Assembly: GCF_040183065.1 (NCBI RefSeq)
Contig: NW_027185502.1
Location: 3,337,501-3,401,500, forward strand
Reading direction: 5' to 3'
Source: Periplaneta americana
Taxonomy: Eukaryota; Arthropoda; Insecta; Blattodea; Blattidae
DNA: 64,000 nucleotides
This document shows, piece after piece, positions 22,066 to 34,139 of this stretch (the first letter of the stretch is position 1; each line of letters begins with the position of its first letter). The notes under the pieces were generated by a model, which was not told where the DNA came from, ran no database searches, and saw only the letters and a program-made list of their open reading frames with translations. The position numbers and the translations under genes were made by a program.

Positions 22066-22316
22066 CCAGAATGGTGTCTAAGGAAGAATGTACATCATAA
22101 GTAACAAAATGCATAAGCCTAAAATTAAAATTTTTAGTGCATGTTTAACACATATTTTCGAAATGGAGTATATTTTACAGATTTTGACAGCATAAATGCA
22201 TGCATATTTTAGATATTTTTAGTGCATATAAATCCGATGTCTATTTATTACACTAAGAACAAAAGGTCAACTAACATGTATATATGACATGAAAGCAAAC
22301 GTGCAAAAGTTTTCAT
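22066..22316. other. AT-rich spacer
   Basis: No recognised feature is seen. It includes several ATGCAT-type short palindromes. Confidence 0.4.
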
Positions 22317-22874
22317 TTAGTAGATTTCAATATGCACTCCGTTCGTAGCTCTGCATATGTGTAAACAATATTCAATCACTTCCCATGTGCCTGCCATCAT
22401 GTTGGGAGTTATGTTTGCTAGGCCTGCAAGTATCCTTTCACGTAGATCATAGATGATGAAGGTCAGAGTACACAACATTCTTAACATACCCCCACATAAT
22501 GTATAATGTCTGGACTTTGTGGTGACCAGGGATCAGCCCTCCTCTTCCAAGCCATCTGTTAGGAAACCATAAGTTTAACGCTATGCATTTTAACCATTGA
22601 TGAATAGTCTTACCAGTTAGAGCAGTGCTGAGATGTGCAAAGGGTAAGCCCCGTCGTGCAGCAGAAAGAAGTAGAGAGCATACCCGCTAGCAGATCATGG
22701 TGCACTGTGTTCTCCGTGGGTAAGAGATGCTAGCCCCAGGGTGCTCTGTGCTGACGACCGCTGAGTTGGAGCATCACCACAATCTTCTCGACGAAAATTT
22801 CGTTGAAATGTTACAATTGACCGTGTTTCAATCATCCAAATTACAGTCTGTGCTTTCTGCTGTGGCGTTGCCAT
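22317..22874 (-). pseudogene. Internally deleted mariner-like transposase
   Basis: On the minus strand the start MATPQQKAQTVIWMIETRS then RNFRREDCGDAPTQRSS is the helix-turn-helix start of a mariner-related insect family. It then jumps to the very C-terminus, LRERILAGLANITPNMMAGT and ICRATNGVHIEIY, ending at a stop at 22317-22319. The catalytic middle is deleted. A related but different copy with its core retained lies at 54589-55345. Confidence 0.6.
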
Positions 22875-22884
22875 TCTGACATTT

Positions 22885-23076
22885 CTGTGCATTTCGAACT
22901 GGATGCTCAAGGTCAAGCAATGGACTGTATTTGTGATGTGTGCTTACCCCAATCCTGGATAGTCTCCTCAACTGAAGTCAGCTGGAACAGCTGGGATTAC
23001 CAGTGCTTCAGTTCAGTGACTCGTGCGTGGTTTGTACTCTTGTATGTGACCTTGAACAGCCAGCTCGAAATGCACA
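22885..23076. mobile_element. 192-bp foldback/MITE
   Basis: CTGTGCATTTCGAACTGG and TCAAGGTCA at 22885-22915 are repeated inverted at 23046-23076 (TGACCTTGAACAGCCAGC, TCGAAATGCACAG). The arms are about 31 bp with a few mismatches and the loop is about 130 bp. No clear target duplication is seen. It lies just upstream of the deleted transposase start. Confidence 0.6.
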
Positions 23077-23276
23077 GATATTGATAGCAATGAAATGTAA
23101 AAACAAACAAATGCCTGTAAATTTGTGCTCCAGGTGAGCCAACTAACGACCCATTTACACTACATCAAACATTTTGAGTTACTGAACATGCGTGAAGAAT
23201 AGGATGTTTTCATCTCACTTATTTCTCCTATTATGATTCTTTTTATATCCTGGAGTTCTTTTGTGGAAACCCTGTA

Positions 23277-23640
23277 CAGGACTAGTTGAAAGCACCCGGC
23301 ATTGTCCGGGTTTCCTTTTTCCTTCTATTTTTAATTAAACTGGCTCTCAGACTTCTTGGAAACTCAACTACTGACATCCAAAACGAATTGTCTTCACTAA
23401 GCTTTCCCTGTCCATAAAGATCAAAAGGGCTATAATATGAGAGAGGGATTCATCACTATCCAGCACTATGAGTGCTACCACCATTTCTTACCAACCACTG
23501 AATTCAAATTCAAAGAAATGGAAAATGAACATGCATGCTTTTGGCTTAAGTTGTCAGTCCTGAGTCCTAACAAGGAAGGTGAAGAAAGACATCTTGCCAG
23601 CATTGCCAACTGTGGCCGAATTCGACTAAACATAGCTTAA
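23277..23640 (+). repeat. Two adjoining dispersed repeats
   Basis: 23277-23375 matches 20060-20200. About 23455-23600 (CACTATGAGTGCTACCACCA, GAAATGGAAAATGAACATGC, TTTAAGTTGTCAGTCC-like) matches 48640-48780 at high similarity. A 67-codon frame lies across the second part but has no recognised domain and is probably fortuitous. Confidence 0.6.
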
Positions 23641-24217
23641 TTTTTAGTAATGAGCTTGTAACAGAATGGTCGTAGTCGAATGTCAAAATGTAGTCGAATT
23701 GAGATTCGATCCGGCGATCATCTGTGAATACTCTACTTTTATGTGTAAACGTTTTCTTTTAAGGGAGAACACTAGCGAGTTTTCTAACTTTTACAATTTT
23801 CAACCGATCTGAATGATTTTTATATAAGTTAGCACATGCAATGTTATAAAACTAAGTACCATGCAAAATTTGAAGCTGATTGGTTGTTTGGTTCTGAAGT
23901 TATTAAGTATTTTGTATTTTTTAAATGTGCATATTTGACGAGCACCAAAATTTGAAAAATTTGATTTTGGATGTTTAACTTTTTCAAATAATAAAGTGAA
24001 CCTTACTTTTGATTTCTGAGTGCAGGTTTGCCATTCTTACATGTGTGGTGAAATGTGTAAATGCAAGGTAACAGCACAGGAACGTATTTGTAAAGTCTAA
24101 CCATGTCAATTGATGTACTGAGCTAGTATAATGTATCATGTAAAATTAGGAAGTAAGATGGACTCTTCTTGCATGCAGCTAAAGCAACCCTCAGAATATC
24201 CATTTTGCTTCACGGTA
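23641..24217. other. No recognised feature
   Basis: AT-rich sequence with no motif or in-window repeat match. Confidence 0.4.
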
Positions 24218-24223
24218 CATATG

Positions 24224-24563
24224 TGGTGAGTGGGGGGGCATAGCCTTTCACACGACCCTAATTCCCCTAGAGATTGTCGCCCCTTGAGAAAACATTTTAT
24301 TTCTCAAAGAAGTAATTAGCCTAAAGGGCCGAAAGGTTGCATCACATCCTGACCCAATATTATAAAAGAGGCGGGACATTGTATCCCTGTGTGATTTCTC
24401 TCTGGATCTTGCTTCAGGCAAGTCCACTTAAAATTGTAACATTTATACCAGAATAAAACATTATCTACTGACTACTGATTCTTGTCACTGCTGTTTGTCT
24501 TCGCCAAGACCTGAGGGTCCAACCCACGTGACTAAAAAGTAAAGACTGTTCTACACCACACCA
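24224..24563 (+). mobile_element. Solo LTR (340 bp)
   Basis: It begins TGGTGAG and ends ACACCACACCA (TG...CA with TGGTG/CACCA inverted tips). It is flanked by the direct repeat CATATG at 24218-24223 and 24564-24569. Inside are a TATA box TATAAAAG (24361-24368) and AATAAA (24452-24457), in the order expected for U3-R-U5 on the plus strand. No internal retrotransposon sequence is present, so the two LTRs have probably recombined. The family is unknown. Confidence 0.75.
24361..24368 (+). promoter_or_regulatory. LTR TATA box
   Basis: TATAAAAG lies 137 bp into the solo LTR and about 90 bp before the AATAAA signal, the usual spacing for an LTR promoter. Confidence 0.55.
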
Positions 24564-24789
24564 CATATGTAGACGTGGGTTATTACACTATTAAAATTAA
24601 TAATGATATTTAATTTTCTTTTTTTTTTTAAGTTTTGCAGGGTTATAAATGCTCCTTAACCAGTTCATATTGTGAATATCCAAAAAATGCCACTACAGTT
24701 TGTTAACCACCTATTAGTGATATGCAAGCAAAATTTCACAGCAATCAGATGAAAAATAACCATTTTGGAGTGTTTTGAAGATGTGAAAA

Positions 24790-25590
24790 TGTCATCCTGA
24801 GAAAAATGGCAATTTGTAAAATACCCTGCAGCAAGTGAACTCATACAACTGCCCAGGATCATATGTTTCATCCTCTGCATGTTTTATGGCTCTCTGTATT
24901 CTCGTTCTCTTTTCAGAGCTTCTCCATTTGCTTATACATTTTCTCTTTTCGTCATGTCTCTTGTATACAATTTGGGCTACCTCTGTCAGCTCACTATTTG
25001 TCACTGCAAAATCAATCCGTTTCTTTGAAACAAATATTTGTTCTGGACATGTGGCCCAGATTACTGAATGAACACATTCATCTGTATTTTGTGTACACCT
25101 GGCTAGAATTTCATTACATGCCAAATGTTGATATAGTGAGAAACTTTGTCACTACTTCAGAGCTCAACTGGTGTTTCATTTTGTGTGACTCTGAGACTCC
25201 TCTCCCTTAACCTGGCTTCTGTTAGGAATCGGACAGTGATCATGACTTGGTTTCTAGTCAGTTGACATGCATTGAGACAGAGTTGCATTCCTGTACATCA
25301 AGGATGCCACTTACAATTTGCAGCTCTATAGTAATTAGTGAGAGCTGAAATTGTTTTTCCATTCTGCTTTCTTCTTCCAAGTGTTATGCATTTACCTCCC
25401 ACTCTCTGATCTAATTTCTCAGTCCTGTGCCCATGCACTTGGCGACATGGTTTATGCACTCCCCTTTCATAATTTGGTATCGTCATAAATGTTGAGTTGA
25501 GCCAAATGTTGCGATTTTTAGCATCTCCATCTGACAATATGGCGGTCACTCTGCTGCCACCATCTCCATTGCATAATGCATTAAGCAAAG
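24790..25590 (-). pseudogene. Mutator-like transposase domain remnant
   Basis: Two minus-strand frames are seen. The upstream one (25588-25298) contains AILSDGDAKNRNIW and KPCRQVHGHRTEKLDQR, matching the region after the second catalytic Asp of the insect Mutator-like transposase domain family (GDGD...C.NH). The downstream one (25124-24792) contains LARCTQNTDECVHSVIWATC and KKRIDFAVTNSEL, then ETYDPGQLYE, matching the family's C-terminus. The intervening part is missing or decayed. It lies about 0.8 kb downstream of the THAP exon on the same strand; some insect proteins pair THAP fingers with such cores, but linkage here is unproven. Confidence 0.55.
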
Positions 25591-26348
25591 CAAGAGAGAC
25601 AGCCTACCTAGCTCAAATGGGATGGAAGACGTAAGAAAATTTATGAAAACAACAGGATTTTTTTTTTTTTTGTAATGTATGGCTTTTTCGGTTATGTTGT
25701 GGTATATAACGTTTGGAAGTTTTGTTGGTAATTATATTTTACATCATGTGAATTTCATAAAATTTATTACAAAAATGGAGACTGTATTTAATTCAATATG
25801 GCTACTATATTGGTTACAAATATGTTTGTAACATCATCAAGGCCTTCACATCATATCTTTAAAATAGCCTATTTTCTAAACTACAGAAATATGGTATTGG
25901 CCTCACTTTGTGAGTATACATTCTTTCCCTGATGGTGTTTTATGTTACAAACTAAGATATTTTTAGTATTTAGTAATCAATACATTTATAATTTTAATGG
26001 AAGAAATAAATCCTATCTCCATCTGTCCTCTGTTAGTCTGTTACATAAACAAAGAGTTCACTGTTCATTCATCACGGTCTTCAATGCACTGTCTAATTAT
26101 CTTAAAGCTTTGAAAAAAGGTTCAGAACAGAACTGATAAAATTTCTTCATATTCATACCTTCTACTCAACTCATGACTTGTTTATTCTTATAAACTGTAT
26201 TAACCTACACAGGCAGCTATGTAGGCCTACTTATAATTTTGTACATCTTTTGACTTCTTTCTTATCACAAAGGTACACTGCTTATCAATAAATGAAATGT
26301 AATACATTTACATCTAACATTAACTATCCACTAGCACTGCATTTTTGT
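25591..26348. other. No recognised feature
   Basis: AT-rich sequence with a T-run near 25661-25672. No coding motif is seen. Confidence 0.4.
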
Positions 26349-27399
26349 CTATTTTTCTGTACCTTTTCTTGAAACTGCACGCACACACCGATTTCTCTTG
26401 ACTTCCTTGTATTTTTTCCGGAGCCAAGCAACTTCTAATGATTTATATTGATACTTTTCTCGTAACATAGCTAGCATAATGTCATTTTCATTCAAAGAAA
26501 GCTCTGTTTGTGTGGAAGCATCACACATTTTATTTGGGAGATCACTGGTAAAGTCATCAAGTTCAGCTGACGCACAATCTTGCAGTAAAGAGTCACCATT
26601 AAAGGATTGACGTAACTTTTTCCGCAATACTTCATACTTTCTGGTGCTCAGTTTTCTTTTTACTGGAGGAGGCGGATTAGGAATATCGAATAGTGTGAAC
26701 AGCATTCCACACTAACTTGTTCCTATTAGTGTTCCTAACTGCCCATCTTCGAAATGATTAGAGCACAGTTTTATATTATTATATAAATAGTCAATACTCT
26801 TATCCATTAAATCTTTCCTTCCAAGGTTTATCAACCACAATCTGTTCCTGAAAAAAAAAAAAAAAAAAGCATTAGATTAGATTAGTCTGCATTTCTATAG
26901 CACGGGACACTGAAATTTCCAACTTGCATTTTTCTAAGTTCTGTAGTGTGGAAATCTGTGACAGGTTAGTTTAGGCTTTTGGTATGCCTTGCATATACTA
27001 AGTGAAGTGAAATGTACGTTTTGCGTTCATTTTTAAGTGTTCTACCTCTTTATTTTGCGTGTTAAACAGTCACTTTTAGGTTACCTACACTGATCAGTTC
27101 TTTCCAATTTTTAGTTACGCTGGCCAGCAAAAAAGTGGATCACCTAAGATTTTAAAGAACTATAATCATTTTATAGCTTATGCTTTAGGTTATTTTTTCT
27201 TCATTCTGACTAAGGCATATTGTAAAATGAAAAAAACATGTAACCTGTGCACTTCATCCCGTCATCAAAATGCTTTTTGTTTGCAGTTTATTTTAAGTTC
27301 TAAAGTGTTGTAATTTACACAAAATTTCAAGTAATCCATTTTGTGGCTTACATTAACAAATGATTAAGCCACTGTAACTGTTACTGTGCGCGTATTGTG

Positions 27400-28090
27400 T
27401 CCTCCATGCTAACCACCAGATCCTGAGATTCCACTTCTCCTACATATGCACAGATGTTCAATAGGATTTAAGTCCGGCTGCATCCCGATGTCACGAAGGC
27501 AGTGAGCAGCATGGAGGGGGATAGTTATGCAAAGGGAATTACACGGTCCGCTAACACCTCCACTATATATTGGTGCGCCTCCATCGACGAAAACAAGTTT
27601 TGCTTGAGTTCAAAAACTGATATCGCTCAAACCATGACAGAACCATCCAAACAGCGTTCTTTCGGGAAAGTTGCAAGGCAAATATTGCTCCCCACTCTCT
27701 CATTCTCTAACATCAGATAACCGAAAGCAAAATCGCGATTCACCCGTGAACGGCACCACTGACCACTAGTCCACAGTCCAATTCTGGTGTTGGCGCATGC
27801 ACTGTAATCACACTGCCCTGTGCTGATGGTGAAATTACAGGTCTTTTTGAGGCCAAATTGGCTTCCTGGAGTCTTCGTGTACCATTTCTCTCCTCACAGT
27901 GATGTTCCTCACTGTTTCAAGATGCTTTCTGGCCTGGACCGCAGTCGTGTGGAGATATCGCAAGATACAGAGAATCAGAAACCTGTCCTCCTTGGTTGAT
28001 GTAGATCTACCACGGCCTGATTCTGGTTGTCTGAGGTTGGTTCTCAGTTCACAGAATCACTGTAGGACACATAGAATGCTTCTACGATAG
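27400..28090 (-). pseudogene. Tc1-like transposase remnant
   Basis: Minus-strand fragments in several frames read RGRPRSTSTKEDRFLIL, VRREMVHEDSRKP, FTGESRFCFRLSD (Gly where the first catalytic Asp is normally found), GSVMV, EVLADRVIPFA and finally PDLNPIEHL (region of the catalytic Glu). The order matches Tc1-type proteins, but stops and frameshifts are frequent and the helix-turn-helix start is lost or beyond recognition. It sits inside a pair of TIRs with TA flanks, so it is the element's own gene. Confidence 0.7.
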
Positions 28091-28504
28091 CACTAACCGC
28101 ATAAAGAATAATTCATCCATCTTCAACAAACATGACAGCTCTCGTAATGTCGTCTCAAATAAGAGGCATTTTAACTTATCAAATTGAAAACTGAAACTGA
28201 AGAAACATTTTGATTTACGACAGACAATGTGCGATGCATTGATAATTCATTAATAGGGCCACCACACAATTGTAAAACATGAAAGTTTTATTACTGGTCT
28301 GTGTCGTAAAATCATAAATCATACAGTCTAAAGGTTAGGGATACAAAGTGGCTCACGAGGTGGTCTGGCATTTTATAACATTATGTTCATCTCCAAAAAT
28401 GTTGAATACATCCACAGGCGGAGAGAGAACAGTTTCCTTGGGGGACAAAGCAAAACCATAGAATTCCCATAACGCAGTTATGGTGTCATCATTTACGTCC
28501 TCCC

Positions 28505-28759
28505 GTCAACACCTGTGGAGTAACGGTTAGCGCATCTGGCCGCAAAATCAGATGGCTCGGGATCGATTTCCAGTTGGGACAAGTTACCTAGTTCAGGTTT
28601 TTTCCGGGGTTTTCCCTCAACCCAATATGAGCAAATGCTGGGTAACTACCAGTGCTAGACCCCGGATTAATTTCACCGGAATTATCACCTTCACCTCATT
28701 CAGACGCTAAATAACCTAAGATGGTGATAAAGCTTCGTAAAATAACCTACTAAAAAAAA
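28505..28759 (+). mobile_element. SINE type A, copy 2
   Basis: This is a full-length body (CCTGTGGAGTAACGGTTAGCG ... CCGGGGTTTTCCCTCAACCC ... GACGCTAAATAACCTAAG) with a decayed B-box and an A-rich 3' end. Direct repeats TTACGTCCTCCC lie at 28493-28504 and 28760-28771. It is inserted in the Tc1-like element. Confidence 0.88.
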
Positions 28760-29904
28760 TTACGTCCTCCCCTCATTGTAGCTTGACCGTGGTACAGTAC
28801 AGCGTATCAGATTATGACCATTTATTAGTATAGGGCTTGAACTGTAGATCTGCTATAAATTATAATAGGGCATAATTTAAAACAATCTCCCTCTTTTTCT
28901 CTCTTGTACACAAACACATGCATACATCAATAAAACTACGTACCGGTATCACTGCTAAAAGAAATATTTTTATCTTTAGCTTTCCTGAAGATATCTAATT
29001 TTGTGTTGTTTGGGTACAGGGAGACAAGTCATAAAAATGAGTTTGGAGACAAATTAAAATTAAACTTGGAACCCTTATTGCAAACAAGTTTCTACACAAA
29101 TAAAACACATCAACTGCTAGTATTCTTTTGATTTTTGCACACTCACTTGTATAATTTAACTGAGTGTTCATCTGGGGAACAAAATTCCATCTGCACAAAC
29201 AAATGACTTACCTGAACACCACAGAATTATTTTATTTAATCTCGTCTTTAAGTTTACACATTATACTCAGATCACTTTTCTTTTTTCTGCATTTTTGTGC
29301 AATATGTTATTCATATTTCTCTGTGGCGGTTGAACACCTGCAGACTTTTAACACACGAGTACAGGATGTTACAAAAGAAACATTACAATGCTTCCATTCC
29401 ACAAATGAGGATAGAAATTCTTATACATTCAAAATTTTAAAATAAATATTGTCCAGACAATGATCTGAAGACATTACTTAATCATAAACAGAAGAAAATT
29501 CAATATTTTGTAACGTTAATAAAAGAAAGAGTTTAGACAAGTTTGGGGGACAGTGCCCCCCCATGCCCCTCCATCATAACTCCGCCTATGAATACATTTC
29601 TCTTTGGTCATAAAACCTATTCAATTTAATAATACTCTCTCTAAATTGGTGGTTTATTATAGATGATTCGATTTTTACAAAGTGATCCACTTTTTTGCCG
29701 GTCAGTTTATTTTCTAATGTTTTAAAGCCAACTGACGTCCTATATGAATTCTTCATATTCCTAACTAGGTCTACCTTCTCTCTGAAAATTACACCATTTT
29801 TCCATTTTTTTTTTTGTCAAAAAAACCTTCAGTGTCGTGTGCTATAGAAAACCCAAAATGAGATTTACAGCATTACCAGTACTGTAATGTTATCCATATT
29901 ACAG

Positions 29905-30075
29905 TAATAATAATTTATTTATTTAATCTGGCAGAGCTAAGGCCAGTAGGCCTTCTCTTCCACCCAGCCACACTCCAATTCTAATTGAATACAATAAGGT
30001 TACAGTAGTCATTACAGTAATATCTAGGTCGTAAAACAAGATGAAAGTGAATAATGAAAGTAAAAGTAAACAATG
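29905..30075 (+). repeat. Dispersed repeat with (TTTA) start, copy 2
   Basis: TTTATTTAATCTGGCAGAGC is followed by GGCCTTCTCTTCCACCC. It is related to 915-1020. It joins directly to a LINE 3' fragment. Confidence 0.6.
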
Positions 30076-30082
30076 AAGGTTA

Positions 30083-30275
30083 GAGGGAAGCCAGAGAGAA
30101 AAAGACCTTTGGGGAGGCCGAAACGTAAATGGGAGGATAACATTAAAATGGATTTGAGGGAGGTGGGATATGATGAGAGACTGGATTAACCTTGCACAGG
30201 ACAGGGACCGATGGAGGGCTTATGTGAGGCAGCAATGTACCTGCTGTTTCCTTAAAAGCCATAAGTAGATAAGTA
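30083..30275 (+). pseudogene. LINE family 2, copy 2 (3' 190 bp)
   Basis: The sequence GAAGCCAGAGAGAAAAAGAC through AGGTGGGATATGATGAGAG and CCTTAAAAGCCATAAGTAG matches the last 60 codons and 3' end of LINE family 2. It has a one-base change of frame after the GYD codons. It is a severely 5'-truncated copy. Confidence 0.8.
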
Positions 30276-30515
30276 ATGTTTGTGAGACAGTAACTTAATA
30301 ACCACTGATAAGAAATAATAATAATAATGAGAAAACTCAAATCATTGACAACCAACTGACTGCACGCGGTGCTATGTGCAGGTACTGAGCACAGTGCGAG
30401 TGGAGCTGTAACGTGTACAGTATCTTCTCGGTAGTAGAGGCGTCTCGTAGGTCGATGCCTGTTTGTCATGGAAAGAAACGCGTTAAAGTGAAGGCCTCTG
30501 ACACCAACAAACAAT

Positions 30516-31225
30516 TTTAATTCTGAATGGGAAGCAACAGACTTCATGGAATGTAGCAAAGTTCTGTGCAGATTTTTCGAATTATTGGAAGAGATAAATT
30601 TGTTTCTGGAAATGAGTGGAGAACTTGTTGCACAGCTGGAAAATACAAATTGATCACAGATAATTATGTTGTGCAGTATCAAGCTTTAAACAATATGCTG
30701 CCATTATGGGAATGTCGACTGTCCAATGGCGATCCTGGTCATTCTCAGGTAGGCATGTGTGGTCCGGGACTCTGATTTCTTAGAGACGGGCCGTTATCTT
30801 GAAAATCTCCAGTTGTTTTCTTATGAATGACTTTGAAGACAGATTTCAAGATTTAAGTCGCCTAAAAACGGATTTCGATCTATTTGCTACACTGTTTACA
30901 ATAAATATTGATGATACTCCCAAAGATGTCCAACTGAACTAAACAACTTGAAATGTGCCATTGAGCTGGCTGACAGTCACAGGAACAGACGTAGTTTGCT
31001 AGACTTTTACAGCCCATTTCGTAAATCAAGATTCCCTCGTCTCCATAGGCTTGAGGCATCTTTAATTTCAATGTTTGCTTCGGCCTCTGTGTGTGAAGCT
31101 TCATTTTCAGCTATGAAACGTAACAAAGGCCCTGAAAGAGCCACCCTCAGTGATCATAACTCAAAGTGTGCATTAAGGGTTCAGAGTTGTGTTTCATTAT
31201 GTCCAAATATAGTTCATTTCGTATA
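30516..31225 (+). pseudogene. GTF2IRD2/ZBED-like hAT transposase C-terminus
   Basis: Blocks in mixed frames read RFFELLEEINLFLEMSGELV, MNDFEDRFQDLSRLKTDFDL then FATLFTINIDDTPKDVQL, and from 30948 SLLDFYSPFRKSRFPRLHR, SVCEASFSAMKRNKGPE and LSDHNSKCALRV. The last part is the hAT C-terminal dimerisation region, with ASFSAMKRNK corresponding to the family's E-x-x-F-S-x-M-K-x-N-K. This family includes GTF2I repeat protein 2-like proteins of mobile origin. Several stops lie between blocks. It lies within the THAP intron on the opposite strand. Confidence 0.65.
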
Positions 31226-31239
31226 AACCAAAAGATGTC

Positions 31240-31860
31240 AAAAAGCAAGAGTGTGTGCCGATTAAATCTGAAAGTGTGACTCTTAATTGAGATATGTATC
31301 CATTGCACAATTTAGATCACTTTAATTTGAAACCATCTTTCCAATATTATCGTTGAATTTGTCAATATGTTTTGTTTATATTTTACAACATGCCCAGTGT
31401 GTAGGAGCTTCATTTATAAATTGCTAACTTTCACTGACAATGTATTGTTTCCTTCTTATATAACTACACTTAAAAAGATGTTGCAAGTATATGCTACAAT
31501 TATAGTTATATTGGTTCAATGTATTTGTATTTCTATAATGTAGGCTATTTGCATTTAGTTGTTTATGCTCGACCATGCCGAATGTAGTAATTATACACCT
31601 GGTAGCAGTCCTTTAATGCATGTCATTAAAGTACACCTATTCATTAAAGTTCAGGTTTTCGATTATTCTCGGATATGCAATCGAAAGACGAGGGAAATGT
31701 CACAGAGGCTGGAAATCCAAAACTGTCGCAGAAGGTTATGTTCTGTTACTATAATAATTAGTGTTAATTGTAAATAATATTCAAATAAATTCAATTATTT
31801 GTCATCTCGTTTTCCAATTCTAAATCAATTTCCAGGTTATATCAAAATTAGTTCATGTTA
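31240..31860. other. No recognised feature
   Basis: AT-rich, probably 3' sequence of the hAT remnant. No terminal repeat was identified. Confidence 0.4.
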
Positions 31861-31865
31861 TTCAT

Positions 31866-33615
31866 GTTAGGAATTCAAGAATGGATATCAGGCAAGGGTA
31901 AACGTGATCAAGGATGAGAATGGTGACTTGCTTGCAGATGCTCATTCAATCCTGAACAGATGGAAAAACTATTTTGGACAACTACTAAATATACATAGGC
32001 CAAATACAAATGATCGGGACGAAATTGAAATACAAATTGCTGAGCCATTTAAACCCGAACCCACTCTTTCTGAAGTCGAAATTGCGATAGAAAATCTGAA
32101 AAATTATAAGTCTCCAGGTATCGATCAAATTCCAGCAGAATTAATACAAGAGGGTGGAAGCGTATTATCTAAAGAAATTTATAAGCTTGTACTTGCTATT
32201 TGGGAAAAGGAAATTGTACCAGATCAATTGAAGGAGTCCATAATCGTACCTATCTTTAAGAAGGGGGACAAGACTAACTGTAGTAACTTTCGAGGAATAT
32301 CACTTTTGTTGATGTCGTACAAAATTTTGTCCAATATTCTTTTGAGAAGATTAACTCCATATAGGCTATAGATGAAATTATTGGGGCTCATCAGTGTGGT
32401 TTTAGGCATAATAGATCAACTATCGACCAGATATTTTGTATTCGACAGATAATGGAGAAAGAATAGGAGTATAAGGGTACAGTGAATCAGTTATTCATAG
32501 ATTTCAAAAAGGCATACGGCTCGGTTAAGTGAGAAGTTTTATATGATATTCTTATTGAATTTGGTATTCCCAAGAAACTAGTTCAATTAATTAAAATGTG
32601 TTTCAGTGAAATGTATAGCAGAGTTCGTATAGGTCAGTTTCTGTCAGATGCGTTTCCAATTCACTGTGGGCTAAAGCAAGGAGATGTACTATCACCTTTA
32701 ATTTTTAACTTTGCTCTAGAATATGCCATTTGGAAAGTCCAGGATAACAGAGAGGGTTTGGAATTGAACGGGTTACATCAGCTGCTTGTCTATGCGGATG
32801 ACGTGAATATGTTAGGAGAAAATCCACAAACGATTACGGAAAACACGGGAATTTTACTGGAAGCAAGTAAAGAGATAGGTTTGGAAGTAAATCCCGAAAA
32901 GACAAAGTATATGATTATGTCTCGTGACCAGAATATTGTACGAAATGGAAATATAAAAATTGGAAATTTATCTTTTGAAGAGGTGGGGAAGTTCAAATAT
33001 CTGGGAGCAACAGTAACAAGTATAAATTATACTCGGGAGGAAATTAAACACAGAATAAATATGGGAAATGCCTGTTATTATTCGGCTGAGAAACTTTTAT
33101 CATCCAGTCTGCTGTCAAAAAATTTGAAAGTTAGAATTTATAAAACAGTTATATTACCTGTTGTTCTTTATGGTTGTGAAACTTGGACTCTCACTTTGAG
33201 AGAGGACCATAGGTTAAGGATGTTTGAGAATAAGGTGCTTAGGAAAATATTTGGGGCTAAGAGGGATGAAGTTACAGGAGAATGGAGAAAGTTACACAAC
33301 ACAGAACTGCACGCATTATATTCTTCACCTGACATAATTAGGAACATTAAATCCAGACGTTTGAGATGGGCAGGGCATGTAGCACGCATGGGCGAATCCA
33401 GAAATGCATATAGAGCGTTAGTTGGGAGGCCGGAGAGAAAAAGACCTTTAGGGAGACCAAGACGTAGGTGGGAGGATAATATTAAAATGGATTTGAGGGA
33501 GGTGGGATATGATGATAGAGAATGGATTAATCTTGCTCAGGATAGGGACCAATGGCGGGCTTATGTGAGGGCGGCAATGAATCTCCGTGTTCCTTAAAAG
33601 CCAGTAAGTAAGTTA
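31866..33615 (+). pseudogene. LINE family 2, longest copy (RT to 3' end)
   Basis: The copy starts within the RT fingers (QARVNVIKDENGDLLADAHS, LNRWKNYFGQLLNIHRP), continues through NLKNYKSPGIDQIPAELIQ and IIVPIFKKGDKTNCSNFRG, and after frameshifts near 32365 and 32465 through IDQIFCIRQIMEK and LFIDFKKAYGSVK (Gly after Tyr where Asp is usual). The long frame 32596-33597 holds [34 protein letters not shown] and the C-terminal [15 protein letters not shown] block, ending MNLRVP. A CCAGTAAGTAAGT tail follows. The endonuclease is missing. It resembles an RTE-type protein and is inactive. Confidence 0.85.
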
Positions 33616-34139
33616 TTCTGTAGATTATAACAAGGTCAATGACATTATTGTTCCTCGGAAAAAATCAATACTTTCGCGTCTGCGCACATCTCACAATTTA
33701 CGAGCGATGCACAAGGTCACTTCCACTCTTCAGTAAGATATGAATAAAATGAATACTTCTGAATAATTTCAAGTTAGAAATATGGTCGAGCATAAAAAGT
33801 CGTATGAAACTTGCCTATAATGGTAATTAAGATGCTCGTATGAAAATTATGAAACTTACTTGCGCTCGTTTCATAAACAAACATATTCGCCTCTTAATTA
33901 CTATCATTATAGGCTCGTTGCATAATGTACTATTAGGCTTTAGGCGTAATTTAGTGTTGGCACAAGCTGTTTATCAAAGCGCATGATGTATTCTTCTTTA
34001 CCATCCGATCATCTACAGCGTAATGGTAAACTCAACTACAGATTACAGAGGCAAGCAGGCTACCACTGCAATACATTCTGCGCCGACAAAGATCCTGCAC
34101 CGTGCACACAGAAGTAACACAGCGTGCTTGAGACTTGGT
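33616..34139. other. No recognised feature
   Basis: Includes a short inverted pair around 33800-33920 (GAAACTTGCCTATAATGGTA against its near-complement) that could fold into a hairpin. No coding motif is seen. Confidence 0.4.

Larger units (their letters stand above)
27118..29707 (-). mobile_element. Tc1-like transposon, enlarged by insertions
   Basis: TIRs share GCAAAAAAGTGGATCAC with near-matching tips: CGCTGGCCA at 27118 and, inverted, TGGTCAGTT-like sequence ending at 29707. TA occurs at 27116-27117 and 29708-29709. The 2.6 kb interval holds a broken transposase (27400-28090), a SINE (28505-28759) and unassigned sequence. The unusual length for a Tc1 element implies insertions. Confidence 0.7.

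Noticed and set aside
24790-26847. A single THAP plus Mutator-like gene
   Set aside because: Same strand and order are suggestive, but the THAP frame has its own stop at 26349 and no splice signals linking the two were identified.
30143-30682. 179-residue minus-strand frame
   Set aside because: It crosses a LINE 3' end and a hAT remnant in antisense; not a gene.
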